From assembly GCF_965278975.1 (NCBI RefSeq), contig NZ_OZ257126.1, positions 2,170,001-2,234,000 on the forward strand: 64,000 nt of DNA, in the 5' to 3' direction. Position numbers and translations under genes: made by a program. Under the pieces are notes generated by a model, which was not told the origin of the DNA, searched no databases, and saw only the letters and a list, made by a program, of their open reading frames with translations. The stretch's first letter is position 1. Each line of letters begins with the position of its first letter. Below, piece after piece: positions 42,304 to 51,876 of this stretch. This DNA is from Ferrovibrio sp965278975 (GTDB taxonomy: Bacteria > Pseudomonadota > Alphaproteobacteria > Ferrovibrionales > Ferrovibrionaceae).

Positions 42304-44280
42304 ATGCGGCCGAGCAGGAGCCCCTTGAAACGTCATATTGTTCTCATCGCAGGGATGCATCGGTCAGGCACATCCGCGCTAACGCGCCTGATCAACCTGC
42401 TGGGGGCTGGTTTGGCGCCGGATTTGCTGCCGGCAAGAAGTGACAATGTGAAGGGCTTCTGGGAAGGGCGGCGCATTGTCGATATCCATGACAGCTTTCT
42501 GACTGCGGTCGGTTCTGGCTGGGATGATTTCACCCCGCTGCCGGAAGACGCGTTTTCATCCTCGGCGGCTGCTACAGCCCGCAGGGCGCTTGGCGAGGCC
42601 CTGGCGGAATTCGATGGCCAGGCCCTGGCGGTGGTCAAGGATCCCCGGCTCTGCCGCTTGCTGCCGCTTTGGCATGAGCCGCTGGCGGAGCATGGTTTTG
42701 AGCCTTTGGTAGCCCTGATTCTGCGACAGCCGATGGAAGTGGCGGGCTCACTGAAGTCACGCAATCATTTTCCTGTCGAGAAGGGTCTGTTGCTCTGGCT
42801 GACCTATATTCTGGAGGCAGAATTCCACAGCCGCGGCATGAAGCGGGTATTCACCAGCTACGATCTGGTATTGGCGGAATGGCGGGCAGTGGCGGTGGCG
42901 ATGGCCCGGGCCTGGAAGCTGCAATGGCCGGTTGATCTGGATGCGGCGTCAGATGAAATTACGACTTTCCTTGATGCCGATTTACGGCACCAGCAGGCCA
43001 CAGAGGTGAGTGGCCCGCTGCCGTTACGCCAGATGGTGGATGAAGTAACGGCGCTGTTCGAAGGCTCTATTGCAGCAAAAACCAAGTCGACGAAGCATTT
43101 TGATCGTGTGCGTGTCGACTTGCAGCGCGCTGCTTCTGTATTTGCTCCGGTTCTGTCGTCGCAGCGGGAAACCATATTCGAACTTGGCCGCAGTGTGGCG
43201 GCGCATGCCAAGGAAACTGATCGGCTGGCCAACCTGTTCGATCTGAGCCAGACCCATGTGCGCAACATTGAAGCCGATGTGGTGAAGCTGACTGGCGCAC
43301 TGAATGCCAAGGAAGCCGAGCGGGAACTGGCTGTACAGCTTTCGGCACAGCATGCAGCTGAGCTGGATCAGGCCAAGCAGTTTCTGGGGGTTTGCCAGCA
43401 GGGCCGAAGCGATCTGGAATTGCGCGTAGCGGAAGGTGAGGCCAAGCTCACGGAAGCCGAAGCGGCAAGAGAAGTATTGCGTGCGACTGTGGCCGAACTC
43501 GGCGCGCGTATCGAGGTTGCGCAATTGGCTCTCAATCATGCCGAAGCGCGAATTGTGACCGCTGAACGCAGAGTATCAACACAGGAAATGGAATTGAAGC
43601 GCAGCGCCCAGTCTCTGGCGGCAGAGCAGCACGCGCATCGCACCTTGGCCGAAGCTCATGCAGCCTTGCAGCAAAGTTGGCAAGAGCAGGTATTGCGTCT
43701 TGACGCGCAGGCGGCAGAGATACAGGTCTTGCGAGACCATCTGGCGCAGAGCCAGGCCGAGGCCATCAGCAGGGCAGAGCAGATTGAGCATCTATCGATT
43801 CATGCCGCGGCGCTTGAGCAGCGTTGCGAAGGATTGGCGAAAGACCTTGCCGAATTGAATCAGCGCCATGCCGCCCTTGAAGAGAAGCATCAGGCACTGG
43901 AGAGCTTGCGCGACAAACTGATCCAGGAGCGGGATGGCCTTATCCAGGAGCGGCACGTTTTGACCGCAGAGCGCGATAGCCTGATTTCAGAGCGTGGTAA
44001 GTTGGTGCAGGAGCGCGATGGATTGGAACAGACGCGCCGCCAGCTGGACCATGAACTGGCGGAACTGAACCAGACATACCAGACACTACAACGAGACCAT
44101 GAGCGGGCTGAGCATGCCAACGCCCGCTTGATCGAGCAATTCGATCATCTGAGTGCCGACTTGACCGCCAGCCACGACAAATGCCTGCTGTTGGAAGACA
44201 CCCTGCAGCGCATCCAGCAATCGCGAAGCTGGCGCATGACTGCGCCATTGCGCAAGATCGGTGCGGCTTTACGGGAGTAA
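42304..44280 (+). CDS. Sulfotransferase with long C-terminal coiled coil
   Basis: The 658-residue protein starts with a sulfotransferase-type P-loop (AGMHRSGTSALTRLI, loop at 17-24), followed by VVKDPRLCRLLPLW and LRQPMEVAGSL, where the 3'-phosphate is bound. From about residue 270 to 640 it is almost entirely charged heptad sequence rich in Glu, Gln, Arg and Leu, with near-repeats LIQERDGLIQERH and LVQERDGLEQTR. It ends SRSWRMTAPLRKIG, a tail seen after coiled coils in many glycan-modifying enzymes. The coiled coil may act as a molecular ruler or scaffold; that is inference. It is divergent from the other sulfotransferase. Confidence 0.75.
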   Translation: MRPSRSPLKRHIVLIAGMHRSGTSALTRLINLLGAGLAPDLLPARSDNVKGFWEGRRIVDIHDSFLTAVGSGWDDFTPLPEDAFSSSAAATARRALGEALAEFDGQALAVVKDPRLCRLLPLWHEPLAEHGFEPLVALILRQPMEVAGSLKSRNHFPVEKGLLLWLTYILEAEFHSRGMKRVFTSYDLVLAEWRAVAVAMARAWKLQWPVDLDAASDEITTFLDADLRHQQATEVSGPLPLRQMVDEVTALFEGSIAAKTKSTKHFDRVRVDLQRAASVFAPVLSSQRETIFELGRSVAAHAKETDRLANLFDLSQTHVRNIEADVVKLTGALNAKEAERELAVQLSAQHAAELDQAKQFLGVCQQGRSDLELRVAEGEAKLTEAEAAREVLRATVAELGARIEVAQLALNHAEARIVTAERRVSTQEMELKRSAQSLAAEQHAHRTLAEAHAALQQSWQEQVLRLDAQAAEIQVLRDHLAQSQAEAISRAEQIEHLSIHAAALEQRCEGLAKDLAELNQRHAALEEKHQALESLRDKLIQERDGLIQERHVLTAERDSLISERGKLVQERDGLEQTRRQLDHELAELNQTYQTLQRDHERAEHANARLIEQFDHLSADLTASHDKCLLLEDTLQRIQQSRSWRMTAPLRKIGAALRE

Positions 44281-44306
44281 ATGCGGCATGCCGTCCGCTG
44301 CCGAGG

Positions 44307-45254
44307 TCAAATGGTGCAGACCGCCGCGATGCTGGTGTAGACTTGGTTGTCGCCGAGTGCGAAGGGGCAGATGCGCGCAAAATTGATGCTGCTGAAATGG
44401 GGCTGAAGTGCGGCTTCTAGGCTCTTCTGGTTGAAGAAATTTATATGTGTTGATTCCAGCAGATGCCATGGCACCAAGCTGTGGCGAGATCCCATCGGCA
44501 CAGCGCTCATGTCCGGCACGGTTACGATCAGCATGTTGCGGGTCAGGCGCCGCATTTCGGCAATGGCGGCAGCATAGTTCGGAATATGCTCGATCACTTC
44601 GGTCGAAATGACGCAATCGAAACTGGCGTCGGCAAAAGGTGAAGGCAGCGCTCCATCATAGAGCGTCACATGCGGCACGACTTCGGGCAGCATGTGAGCA
44701 TGGATCGCCGGTACATCACATTCAAGACCAACAGCGTTGACGCCGCGCTGGCGCAAATTCGCCACCAGCGCACCTGAGCCGCAGCCAAAATCGAGTACGT
44801 CACCGACTAGCGTTGCGGTCAGGCGGAGTACATCGTCGTTCACTTCCAGGCTGGGCGGCCCGCTGCAATAGATGTGTTCGCGATGCAGCACCCGTGTTTC
44901 GGTCAGCAGCATTTCATAGGCCGGTCGCCGGAAGGCAATCGAGCAGCGATATTGCGCGCTGATTCCCGGTCCCTCAATGGTCAAGTTCTTGAAGGCACCG
45001 CGTTGGTATACTTCATCCGTGGCCAGGAATTCCATCACCACGCCGCGCAGGCCGCCGCCAAGATCAGGGCGTGTGACGCGATAGAAACCAAGAAAATTGA
45101 TGCCGCAATCATCCAGGAAGATATTTGGCGGCTGCGGCTCCTGGGCTTCGAACGACCAGCCTACCAATCGCACCAAGCCGGAAGGATCCACCTCTACGGT
45201 ATCCAGGTGACCCCATGGTACGGGGCGACGCATCAGGATTGAAATCAGGCTCAT
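44307..45254 (-). CDS. Class I SAM-dependent methyltransferase
   Basis: The 315-residue protein has an N-terminal ~100-residue beta-rich domain (LVRLVGWSFEAQEP) of a type often attached to glycan enzymes. A Rossmann methyltransferase follows, with VLDFGCGSGALVANL, VGLECD and DCVISTEVIEHIPNY. The ATG at 45254 overlaps the upstream stop as ATGA, which fixes the start and shows coupling to the glycosyltransferase. It is last in the minus-strand glycan operon that begins at 52608. It probably methylates a sugar of the polymer, possibly the terminus read by Wzt; the substrate is inferred from context. Confidence 0.85.
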   Translation of the reverse strand: MSLISILMRRPVPWGHLDTVEVDPSGLVRLVGWSFEAQEPQPPNIFLDDCGINFLGFYRVTRPDLGGGLRGVVMEFLATDEVYQRGAFKNLTIEGPGISAQYRCSIAFRRPAYEMLLTETRVLHREHIYCSGPPSLEVNDDVLRLTATLVGDVLDFGCGSGALVANLRQRGVNAVGLECDVPAIHAHMLPEVVPHVTLYDGALPSPFADASFDCVISTEVIEHIPNYAAAIAEMRRLTRNMLIVTVPDMSAVPMGSRHSLVPWHLLESTHINFFNQKSLEAALQPHFSSINFARICPFALGDNQVYTSIAAVCTI

Positions 45255-47551
45255 GGCATATCCGATGGCGCGGGCTGTTGACGGGTCGGCCACGATACAC
45301 GCGGCGGAAAGGCCAGGGAAAGGGTTTCGTCGTTCAATGTCAAATTGGGGTTGTAGGCCGGATCAACCCGCAGCACATTTCCCCAGGCCTGCATCATGTG
45401 ATCGACTTCAGCTTTGAAGCGCCGCGCCTTCTCCGGTGTATCTTCTGCGCCGCGCGAAATCGATTCTAGATGATACAGCTCGGCAAACGGGGTCCAGATG
45501 ATCCGGTAACCGGCTTCCCGCACTTTGAGGCAGAGATCGACGTCATTGAAGGCAACAGCCAGATCCACTGCATTGAAGCCCCCCACCTGCTCAAACACTC
45601 GGCGGCGCATTACCAGGCAGGCCGCCGTAACAGCACTGAGATTCTGCGTAACCACGGCACGGCCAAAATAGCCCGGATCGGTCGCCGGCCTGTATTTGTG
45701 CAGATGGCCCGCAACCCCACCGATGCCCAGGATCACGCCACCGTGCTGTACGGAATTATTGCTGAACAGCAGCTTGGCGCCCACCGCACCGATATCTGGG
45801 CGCAAGGCATGCGACACCATCTCGGTAAGCCAATGCGGTTCGATCATGGCGAGATCGTTGTTGAGAAAGGCGAGAATATCGCCATCGCTCGCGGCCGCCG
45901 CGAGATTGTTGAGCGCGGAAAAATTGAACGGCATATCCGAGCGGATAACGCGGATACGTTTGTCCGCAGACAATGAGGCGAGATAATCCAGGCTGGCCGC
46001 ATCGTCGCTGCCATTATCGACGATGATCAATTCCCAGTTCTGGTAGTCATTGTTTTCCCGCACGCCATCGACGCAGCCTTTCAAGACTTCCCACTTGTTG
46101 CGGGTAGGCACGATAATCGAGACCAATGGCGGCTGTTCTGGCAATGCCCAGACTGTTCGGTGATAGGTTTCCTTGCCTGGCACGCTGCGGGCTTTGAGTT
46201 CTTTCCGATCAAAATGTTCCTGTAGAGCCAGGCGCGCGCGCTCATGCGGATAGGATTTCTGGTCAGCGTTGAGCGCGAGCGAGCCGGCCACGGCGCGCCA
46301 ATGGTACAGAATAAATGGAATATGGATGATGCGGTCGGGGCTGGTTTGTTCCAGCACACGAAGCGCCAGATCATAGTCCTGGCTGCCCTCGAAGCCGATG
46401 CGGAAACCGCCAGCCTTGCGCACAAGTTCATGGCGATAGACGCCAAGATGATTGATCATATTCTGCGAATAGAACAGATCTGGGTTCCATTCCGGCTTAA
46501 AGCAGGGATCGAAGCGGCGACCGGCGGTATCAATCTTGTCTTCGTCGGAATAGAGGATGTCAGCTTGCGGATGGGCATCGATGGCAAGGGCCACCATTGC
46601 CAGGGCATGTTCGCGCAATTCATCGTCGTGGTCGAGCAAGGCAATATAATCACCGCTGGCCAGGGCCAATGCGGAATTACTCGCTGCCGAGATATGGCCG
46701 TTCTGGTCGCGGAAAGCCACTTTGATGCGTGAATCCTCTGCCGCATATTGCTGCAGCATCGGCTTCACCCATGTGGCGGTCGAAGCGTCGTCGGCGATAC
46801 ATAATTCCCAATGCGGATAGATCTGGCGGCGGACTGAATCTACCGCGGCGCAGAGCAATTCCTTGGGCGTATTGTAGACCGGCATGACGACGGAGATGAC
46901 CGGCGGCTTCGGCAAAGCCTCTACGAGGCGGGTGAAACCAGTCATGTCGGCCGCGGTCAGTGTGTCGAAAAAGCCGACCCATTCGTCATAGCCGAGCAAC
47001 GGATTGCCGCCGGGTCCATGATTGGAGATCAGCAGTTCCCTCAGCCCGACCCGTTTGCCTTCCTTGTGAGTCAGCGCTCGGCGCAGGGCCCCATACCACT
47101 GACTCATAGGGAGCTGTTGCAACAGCAGCGCTAACCGGTTGAAGCCAAGCCAGACCTTGCCGATTTCTACTGCGGTCACATCCTCGATCTCGAAAGTCAT
47201 TTCATGATCGATTGGATCGAAACGCAACGCGCTGGGCCTGGTGGGGAAAAAGATCGGTATCGTTACGCGGCGGTTGAAACAGGGGGGCAATGCCACGGCG
47301 GTATGTTCGGAAAAGCCGGTGCCATAGTCGACATAGAGGCGCGGGCGAAGCGGGCTGGCCTGACTGTGACCGGTATAAGAGAAGAGCACCCAACCGGAGG
47401 GGAAAGGCTGCCTATCCTGGTTTGAAAGGAAGAAATATGGGTCGTTGCCTAGACTACGGTAGCGGTGGCCGGCCATTTCCAGCTGATTGCGCGGCAGCAG
47501 ATCATAGCGGCTGACTCTAGGGAACTTAAACTTTGAGTGTTTTTGAGTCAT
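45251..47551 (-). CDS. Large glycosyltransferase with two GT2 domains
   Basis: The 766-residue protein has a ~200-residue N-terminal beta-sandwich-like region (WVLFSYTGHSQ, LRFDPIDHEM) and two GT2 catalytic domains. The first starts with ISVVMPVYNTPKELL and has LLDHDDELREHA. The second starts with SIIVPTRNKWEVLKGC and has LAFLNNDLAM, a DxD-like metal site, with HLESISRG near the end. This organisation is common in enzymes that build O-antigen or rhamnan-type chains, and two active sites could form alternating linkages. No membrane segment is seen. It lies 153 bp downstream of wzt and overlaps the methyltransferase by 4 bp. Confidence 0.88.
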   Translation of the reverse strand: MTQKHSKFKFPRVSRYDLLPRNQLEMAGHRYRSLGNDPYFFLSNQDRQPFPSGWVLFSYTGHSQASPLRPRLYVDYGTGFSEHTAVALPPCFNRRVTIPIFFPTRPSALRFDPIDHEMTFEIEDVTAVEIGKVWLGFNRLALLLQQLPMSQWYGALRRALTHKEGKRVGLRELLISNHGPGGNPLLGYDEWVGFFDTLTAADMTGFTRLVEALPKPPVISVVMPVYNTPKELLCAAVDSVRRQIYPHWELCIADDASTATWVKPMLQQYAAEDSRIKVAFRDQNGHISAASNSALALASGDYIALLDHDDELREHALAMVALAIDAHPQADILYSDEDKIDTAGRRFDPCFKPEWNPDLFYSQNMINHLGVYRHELVRKAGGFRIGFEGSQDYDLALRVLEQTSPDRIIHIPFILYHWRAVAGSLALNADQKSYPHERARLALQEHFDRKELKARSVPGKETYHRTVWALPEQPPLVSIIVPTRNKWEVLKGCVDGVRENNDYQNWELIIVDNGSDDAASLDYLASLSADKRIRVIRSDMPFNFSALNNLAAAASDGDILAFLNNDLAMIEPHWLTEMVSHALRPDIGAVGAKLLFSNNSVQHGGVILGIGGVAGHLHKYRPATDPGYFGRAVVTQNLSAVTAACLVMRRRVFEQVGGFNAVDLAVAFNDVDLCLKVREAGYRIIWTPFAELYHLESISRGAEDTPEKARRFKAEVDHMMQAWGNVLRVDPAYNPNLTLNDETLSLAFPPRVSWPTRQQPAPSDMP

Positions 47552-47704
47552 GCAAAAGCCTTGGAAGCAATGCTTTCTTATTATTGAATTTCGTCACATT
47601 TGCAAACGGCAATTCAACCACAGCGCTGATTGCAACTCCATCCCGGGCCTTAAGTTTCATCAGCAACCGGGGGGTGTGCTGGCTGTCCGGCACGGCTGTA
47701 GGTG

Positions 47705-49081
47705 TTATCCAGTCTCTTCAGAAACAGCTTCGATTGTACAAATCTGATCGGTGGTAAAGTCAACCATCACCGTGGATCGCAAGGCGGTCTCATCCCGCAC
47801 CCGAAACATCATCACATCGACTAGGCGATGCGCGAATGATTCCTTGCCATCACGATGTTCAAGCACACCGGCATTGCAGAAATAGGTGCCTGGGTTGAGG
47901 CTGTTGCGAAAGTTGAAGGCGATGCGCAGGGTGCGGCCCGCTTCCACTTGCTCGATACCGCCGCGCACCGGGTGGGATACGATACCACCCAGTTCAACGC
48001 CGACCTTGGATTTCACCAGCATGCCAAAGCGCACGAGCTGCGCTGGCCGGTCGAAGCGAACCGTAAGCACATATTTGTAGCAGGCCCCACGGGCCATGAC
48101 GTTGACTGGCCGGCCATCATCCAGGAAGAAGCCGGCGCTGAGAATCTCTACTCCGTCAGATTCATAGGATACGGTCGAGGCAACTCTCAGATTGGAATCG
48201 AAGAAATCGCTGATGGTGCTGTTTGCCTGTTGGCTGATGGCCAGCACCTCCGGCATAGAGGTGGCCGGTACAGACTCTTCGATGTGATGATTCAGGGTGC
48301 GGATTTCCGCACGCAAGGCAGCAACCCTATCCGGTGGTGCATAGGCGAGACGGTGATACTGCGCCACCACGGCCTTCGGCTTGCCATCCATGATTTTTTC
48401 GCCGGCATCCAGCAGGATGGCGCGATCACACAGCTCAACGATAAGCGACGCAGCGTGGGTGACGAAAAGAATGGTGGTGCCGCGCTTGCGTAGGTCCTGG
48501 ATGCGGCCATAGCATTTGCGCTGAAAAGCCTCGTCGCCAACTGCCAGGGCTTCGTCGACAATCAATACATCCGGATTGATAGCGATGGCTGCGGCAAAGG
48601 CGAGGCGCACATACATGCCGCTGCTGTAGGTCTTAACCGGCTGATGCACAAAATCGCCAATATCAGCGAAGGCGCAGATATCTTCGATCAGCCGTGGCAC
48701 ATCCTTGGCCGGAACACCCTGCAGCGAGCAATAGAGCTGCACATTTTCCCAGCCGGTGAAATCCGGGTTGAAGCCAGTGCCAAGTTCAAGCAGGGCTGAA
48801 ACCCGGCCCTCGACACGGACACTGCCGGTGCTGGGCGTCAGGATGCCGCAGAGAATCTGCAGCAAGGTGCTCTTTCCCGAGCCGTTGCGGCCGAGAATGC
48901 CGACGCATTCTCCTTGCGCGATACTGATATCGACATTGCGCAGGGCATGAAATTCGCGGTGCAGCTTGCGGCCGCCGAAAGACAGCAACTCCATGAAGCG
49001 CTGATTGGCGGAGCCATATATCTTATAGGCCTTGCTGATGCCTTCGAGCTGTATGGCGGCGGGGGATGGCATGCTGCGCAT
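47705..49081 (-). CDS. wzt: Wzt-type polysaccharide ABC exporter ATPase with C-terminal recognition domain
   Basis: The 458-residue protein has Walker A GRNGSGKST at residues 64-72, a YSSGMYVRLAFA signature and VLIVDEALAVGD Walker B, typical of Wzt/TagH exporters. From ~310 a Wzt-C beta-sandwich follows (ILSAGFFLDDGRPVN, then LNPGTYFCNAGV), which binds the modified non-reducing end of the polymer. The permease partner Wzm is not in this window. Possible starts are GTG 49084, ATG 49081 and ATG 49072; none has a good ribosome site, and coupling to the hddC stop 9 bp upstream is likely. Confidence 0.9.
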   Translation of the reverse strand: MRSMPSPAAIQLEGISKAYKIYGSANQRFMELLSFGGRKLHREFHALRNVDISIAQGECVGILGRNGSGKSTLLQILCGILTPSTGSVRVEGRVSALLELGTGFNPDFTGWENVQLYCSLQGVPAKDVPRLIEDICAFADIGDFVHQPVKTYSSGMYVRLAFAAAIAINPDVLIVDEALAVGDEAFQRKCYGRIQDLRKRGTTILFVTHAASLIVELCDRAILLDAGEKIMDGKPKAVVAQYHRLAYAPPDRVAALRAEIRTLNHHIEESVPATSMPEVLAISQQANSTISDFFDSNLRVASTVSYESDGVEILSAGFFLDDGRPVNVMARGACYKYVLTVRFDRPAQLVRFGMLVKSKVGVELGGIVSHPVRGGIEQVEAGRTLRIAFNFRNSLNPGTYFCNAGVLEHRDGKESFAHRLVDVMMFRVRDETALRSTVMVDFTTDQICTIEAVSEETG

Positions 49082-49090
49082 CACGATGAT

Positions 49091-49810
49091 TCAGGCCGAG
49101 CCCGGCAGGCGGTGCGTGGCCGCACTGGAAAGGCTTTCCGGCGTGCCGATATCGAGGAAATCGAAGCGACCGGCATGGCAGCCAAGGCTGCCTGGCGGGC
49201 ATTGCGCCAGCACATCGCGCTCCAGCGAACGTGCCTGTCCTTCGGCAATCCGATCAAGCAGGGGAGCCGACATCAGATAAAGCCCGCAATTGATCAGGCC
49301 AGGGCCACCGCCTCCTTTTTCCGCAAAGCTGGCAATGCGGCCTTGGCCATCAAGTGTGATGCGGCCGAAACGGCTGGTATCGGCCACTTCGCCACAAAGC
49401 AGCGTGGCGGCGGCGGGATCGGCCTGATGGCGCTGCACCAGGGGTGCCAAATCGGCATCAACGAAGGTATCGCCGTTGCAAACCAGCACTGGATCACTGC
49501 GCAGCGCACTGCGGGCATGACGCAGGGCTCCCGCGGTTCCCATCGGTTCCGGCTCGATCACCACCTCAACCGAGAGTGCAGGAGGATGATCGCGAAGATA
49601 CTGCACCACGACATCGGCGAGATGGCCGAGGCAGAACACGACGCGCCTGGCGCCAAAGCCACCGATCCAGCCCAGAAAATGCTCAATATAGGGCCGGCCC
49701 TGTACCGGTGCCAGCAGCTTCGGCGTGGTGCCAAGTACATGACTTACCCGCGTACCCAGGCCGCCGGCCAGCACCGCCACGTCGATCTGATTCAGCACGC
49801 CCTGGGTCAT
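49091..49810 (-). CDS. hddC: Sugar-1-phosphate nucleotidyltransferase, HddC-like
   Basis: The 239-residue nucleotidyltransferase has LAGGLGTR at residues 14-21, PKLLAPVQGRPYIEH, EPEPMGTAGALRHA and LVCNGDTF. Two genes upstream is a heptose kinase-like GHMP protein, so D-glycero-alpha-D-manno-heptose-1-phosphate guanylyltransferase (HddC) is the best reading. A related RmlA- or RfbF-type enzyme is possible. It would give GDP-heptose for S-layer or O-antigen glycans. Confidence 0.78.
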   Translation of the reverse strand: MTQGVLNQIDVAVLAGGLGTRVSHVLGTTPKLLAPVQGRPYIEHFLGWIGGFGARRVVFCLGHLADVVVQYLRDHPPALSVEVVIEPEPMGTAGALRHARSALRSDPVLVCNGDTFVDADLAPLVQRHQADPAAATLLCGEVADTSRFGRITLDGQGRIASFAEKGGGGPGLINCGLYLMSAPLLDRIAEGQARSLERDVLAQCPPGSLGCHAGRFDFLDIGTPESLSSAATHRLPGSA

Positions 49811-49830
49811 GATGCTGCCGGCATGCCGCG

Positions 49831-50766
49831 TCAGATGTTGGAATACACGCTGTTGCGCAGCATCCGGTAGCCTTTGATCAATTCCTCGATCCCCATGTCA
49901 AGGGAATGCTGCGGCATGTATCCGGTGGCTTCGAGGCGGGCATTCGACACGATGTAATCGCGCTTGTCCGGGTCTTCGCCTACCGGTGCTTCCATGAATA
50001 CGAAGTCAGGCAGGTGCTGCTTGATCCGTTCGCAGAGCTGATATTTGGAAATGTTCGCGTCCGAAAGACCAACATTATAGGGCCTGTCTTTCATGGCTTC
50101 GTAATTGGCGATGCCGTGCTGGAAGGCGCGGGCAACATCGCGAACATGGATGAAATTGCGCCGGAAATGCGATTCAAACAGCACGATGAAGCGGTCGGTC
50201 ACGGCGCGGTGCACGAAATCGTTCACCAGCAGATCAATACGCATGCGCGGCGCCATGCCGAATACGGTGGCAAGGCGGAAGGTGATGAAGTTGCCGCGGT
50301 CGAAGATGATCTTCTCGGCTTCCACCTTGTCGATGCCGTAGCGCGAGAGCGGCCGCAGTGGGCTTTCCTCGGTGCAAAGGCCTTCTTCGCCGATACCGTA
50401 GCCGCTGTTGGTTACCGGCATCAGCACGCGCTGTTCCGGCGACAGCAGGCGCACCATCATCGCCAGCGCATCCTTGTTCGTGCTGGTGGCGCCCACCGGA
50501 TCCTTGGCGCAAAGCGGTGCGCCGACCAGTGCGGCAAGCGGGATCACTATATCGGCCTTCGCCAGCAGCGGACGCATAACGCTTTCCTGGCGCACATCGC
50601 CATTGACGACGGAGAAGTTCGGATCGGCGCAGCACTGCCCCAGTGAATTCTGCTTGTACATGAAATTGTCTACCACGGTGACCTTATGGCCATCGCCCAG
50701 CAGCGCCGGCACCATCATCGAGCCGAGATATCCGGCGCCACCAGTGACCAGGATAGAATACGTCAT
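49831..50766 (-). CDS. NAD-dependent epimerase/dehydratase (extended SDR)
   Basis: The 311-residue protein has GGAGYLGS at residues 9-16 for NAD binding and the catalytic YGIDK (Tyr-x3-Lys). NFIHVRDVARAF follows as in sugar-nucleotide epimerases. It lies between hddA and hddC, so a GDP-heptose or its derivative is the likely substrate; UDP- or dTDP-sugars cannot be excluded. The gene starts 50 bp after hddA and is followed by hddC after 20 bp. Confidence 0.87.
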   Translation of the reverse strand: MTYSILVTGGAGYLGSMMVPALLGDGHKVTVVDNFMYKQNSLGQCCADPNFSVVNGDVRQESVMRPLLAKADIVIPLAALVGAPLCAKDPVGATSTNKDALAMMVRLLSPEQRVLMPVTNSGYGIGEEGLCTEESPLRPLSRYGIDKVEAEKIIFDRGNFITFRLATVFGMAPRMRIDLLVNDFVHRAVTDRFIVLFESHFRRNFIHVRDVARAFQHGIANYEAMKDRPYNVGLSDANISKYQLCERIKQHLPDFVFMEAPVGEDPDKRDYIVSNARLEATGYMPQHSLDMGIEELIKGYRMLRNSVYSNI

Positions 50767-50816
50767 GCTACAAACTCCCCGGATTTTATGCCGCGCTACA
50801 ATTCATGCAGCGGCAG

Positions 50817-51803
50817 TCAGATGATAACAGAGCCTTGTGTATCGAGTTTTATCTTGCGGTGCTTCACGTTGCCCATGGCCGCCAGGAAGGCCGACTGGCG
50901 TTCGGGCGGCACGATCAGCAGCAGGAAACCGCCGCCTCCAGCGCCGAGCAACTTGCCGCCGCAGGCGCCGTGAAGCCGCGCCCGCTCGTAGAGTTCGTCG
51001 ATATTGCTGTTGGAAATGCGGCTGGAAAGCTGCCGCTTGACCAGCCAGCCTTCATGCAGCAGGCGGCCGAACTCTTCCACGATGTGATCCTCGCTGTCGC
51101 TTTCCAGCAGATTGACGGCGGTGTCGGTCAGTGCCAGCAGGTGGCCGAGTTCGGTATCGATCTTCTTTTCCACTGTCGAGGAAATCTGCTCCGCCACTGT
51201 GGCAGAGGCATGCCGCACAATGCCGGTGTAGATCAGCACCATCGAGTCGATCAGCCGTTCCTGGCAGCGCCCGGCCATCTGCACCGGCGAAAGCCGGATA
51301 CGGCCGGCTTCAAAATCGAAGCGGTTGATGCCGCCATAGGCGGCATGCAGCTGGTCCTGCACACCGACATTTTCCCGCAGCAATTCCCGTTCAACGAAAA
51401 TCGCGCGTTTCGCCAGTTCGAATTTGGTCAATGGCTGTTTGCGCAACGCTGAGATCAGGTTCAGCAGGCCAACGGTAAAGGCCGAGGACGAACCCAGGCC
51501 GGTGGAGGCTGGCACATCGGAAATGATGCTGATGTCGAGCGGCTGGTCGAATTCGTAATGCTCGAATGCCTTGCGGATCACCGGATGTGCAATGCTGGCC
51601 GTATCGGTGACGAATTCGAGTTTGGAGTAGCTGATGCGGTATTTGTATTCAACGATAGGGGAGAGCGGTACGGCAGTGATGTATATGTATTGGTCAATCG
51701 CCATCCCGACCACCGCACCATGCCGGCGCTGGAAGTATTCCGGGTAGTCTGTGCCGCCGCCAAAGAAGCTGACGCGGAGCGGTGTGCGCGAGGTAATGAT
51801 CAT
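50817..51803 (-). CDS. hddA: GHMP kinase, probable D-glycero-D-manno-heptose 7-phosphate kinase
   Basis: The 328-residue GHMP kinase begins SRTPLRVSFFGGGTDYPEYF, a segment characteristic of HddA and related sugar kinases. It has the phosphate-binding loop VPASTGLGSSSAFTVGLL and the third motif KLLGAGGGGFLLL. It would phosphorylate heptose 7-phosphate at C1, giving the 1,7-bisphosphate. The partner genes gmhA and gmhB are outside the window and may be shared with LPS core synthesis. A fucokinase-like role is a less likely alternative. Confidence 0.85.
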   Translation of the reverse strand: MIITSRTPLRVSFFGGGTDYPEYFQRRHGAVVGMAIDQYIYITAVPLSPIVEYKYRISYSKLEFVTDTASIAHPVIRKAFEHYEFDQPLDISIISDVPASTGLGSSSAFTVGLLNLISALRKQPLTKFELAKRAIFVERELLRENVGVQDQLHAAYGGINRFDFEAGRIRLSPVQMAGRCQERLIDSMVLIYTGIVRHASATVAEQISSTVEKKIDTELGHLLALTDTAVNLLESDSEDHIVEEFGRLLHEGWLVKRQLSSRISNSNIDELYERARLHGACGGKLLGAGGGGFLLLIVPPERQSAFLAAMGNVKHRKIKLDTQGSVII

Positions 51804-51876
51804 TGCCAGGATTCCGAAGGCAATCTGAAGGCTTCGTCAGCCATTGCTGTGCCCTGTATTGTCACTGTGCAGTGCA

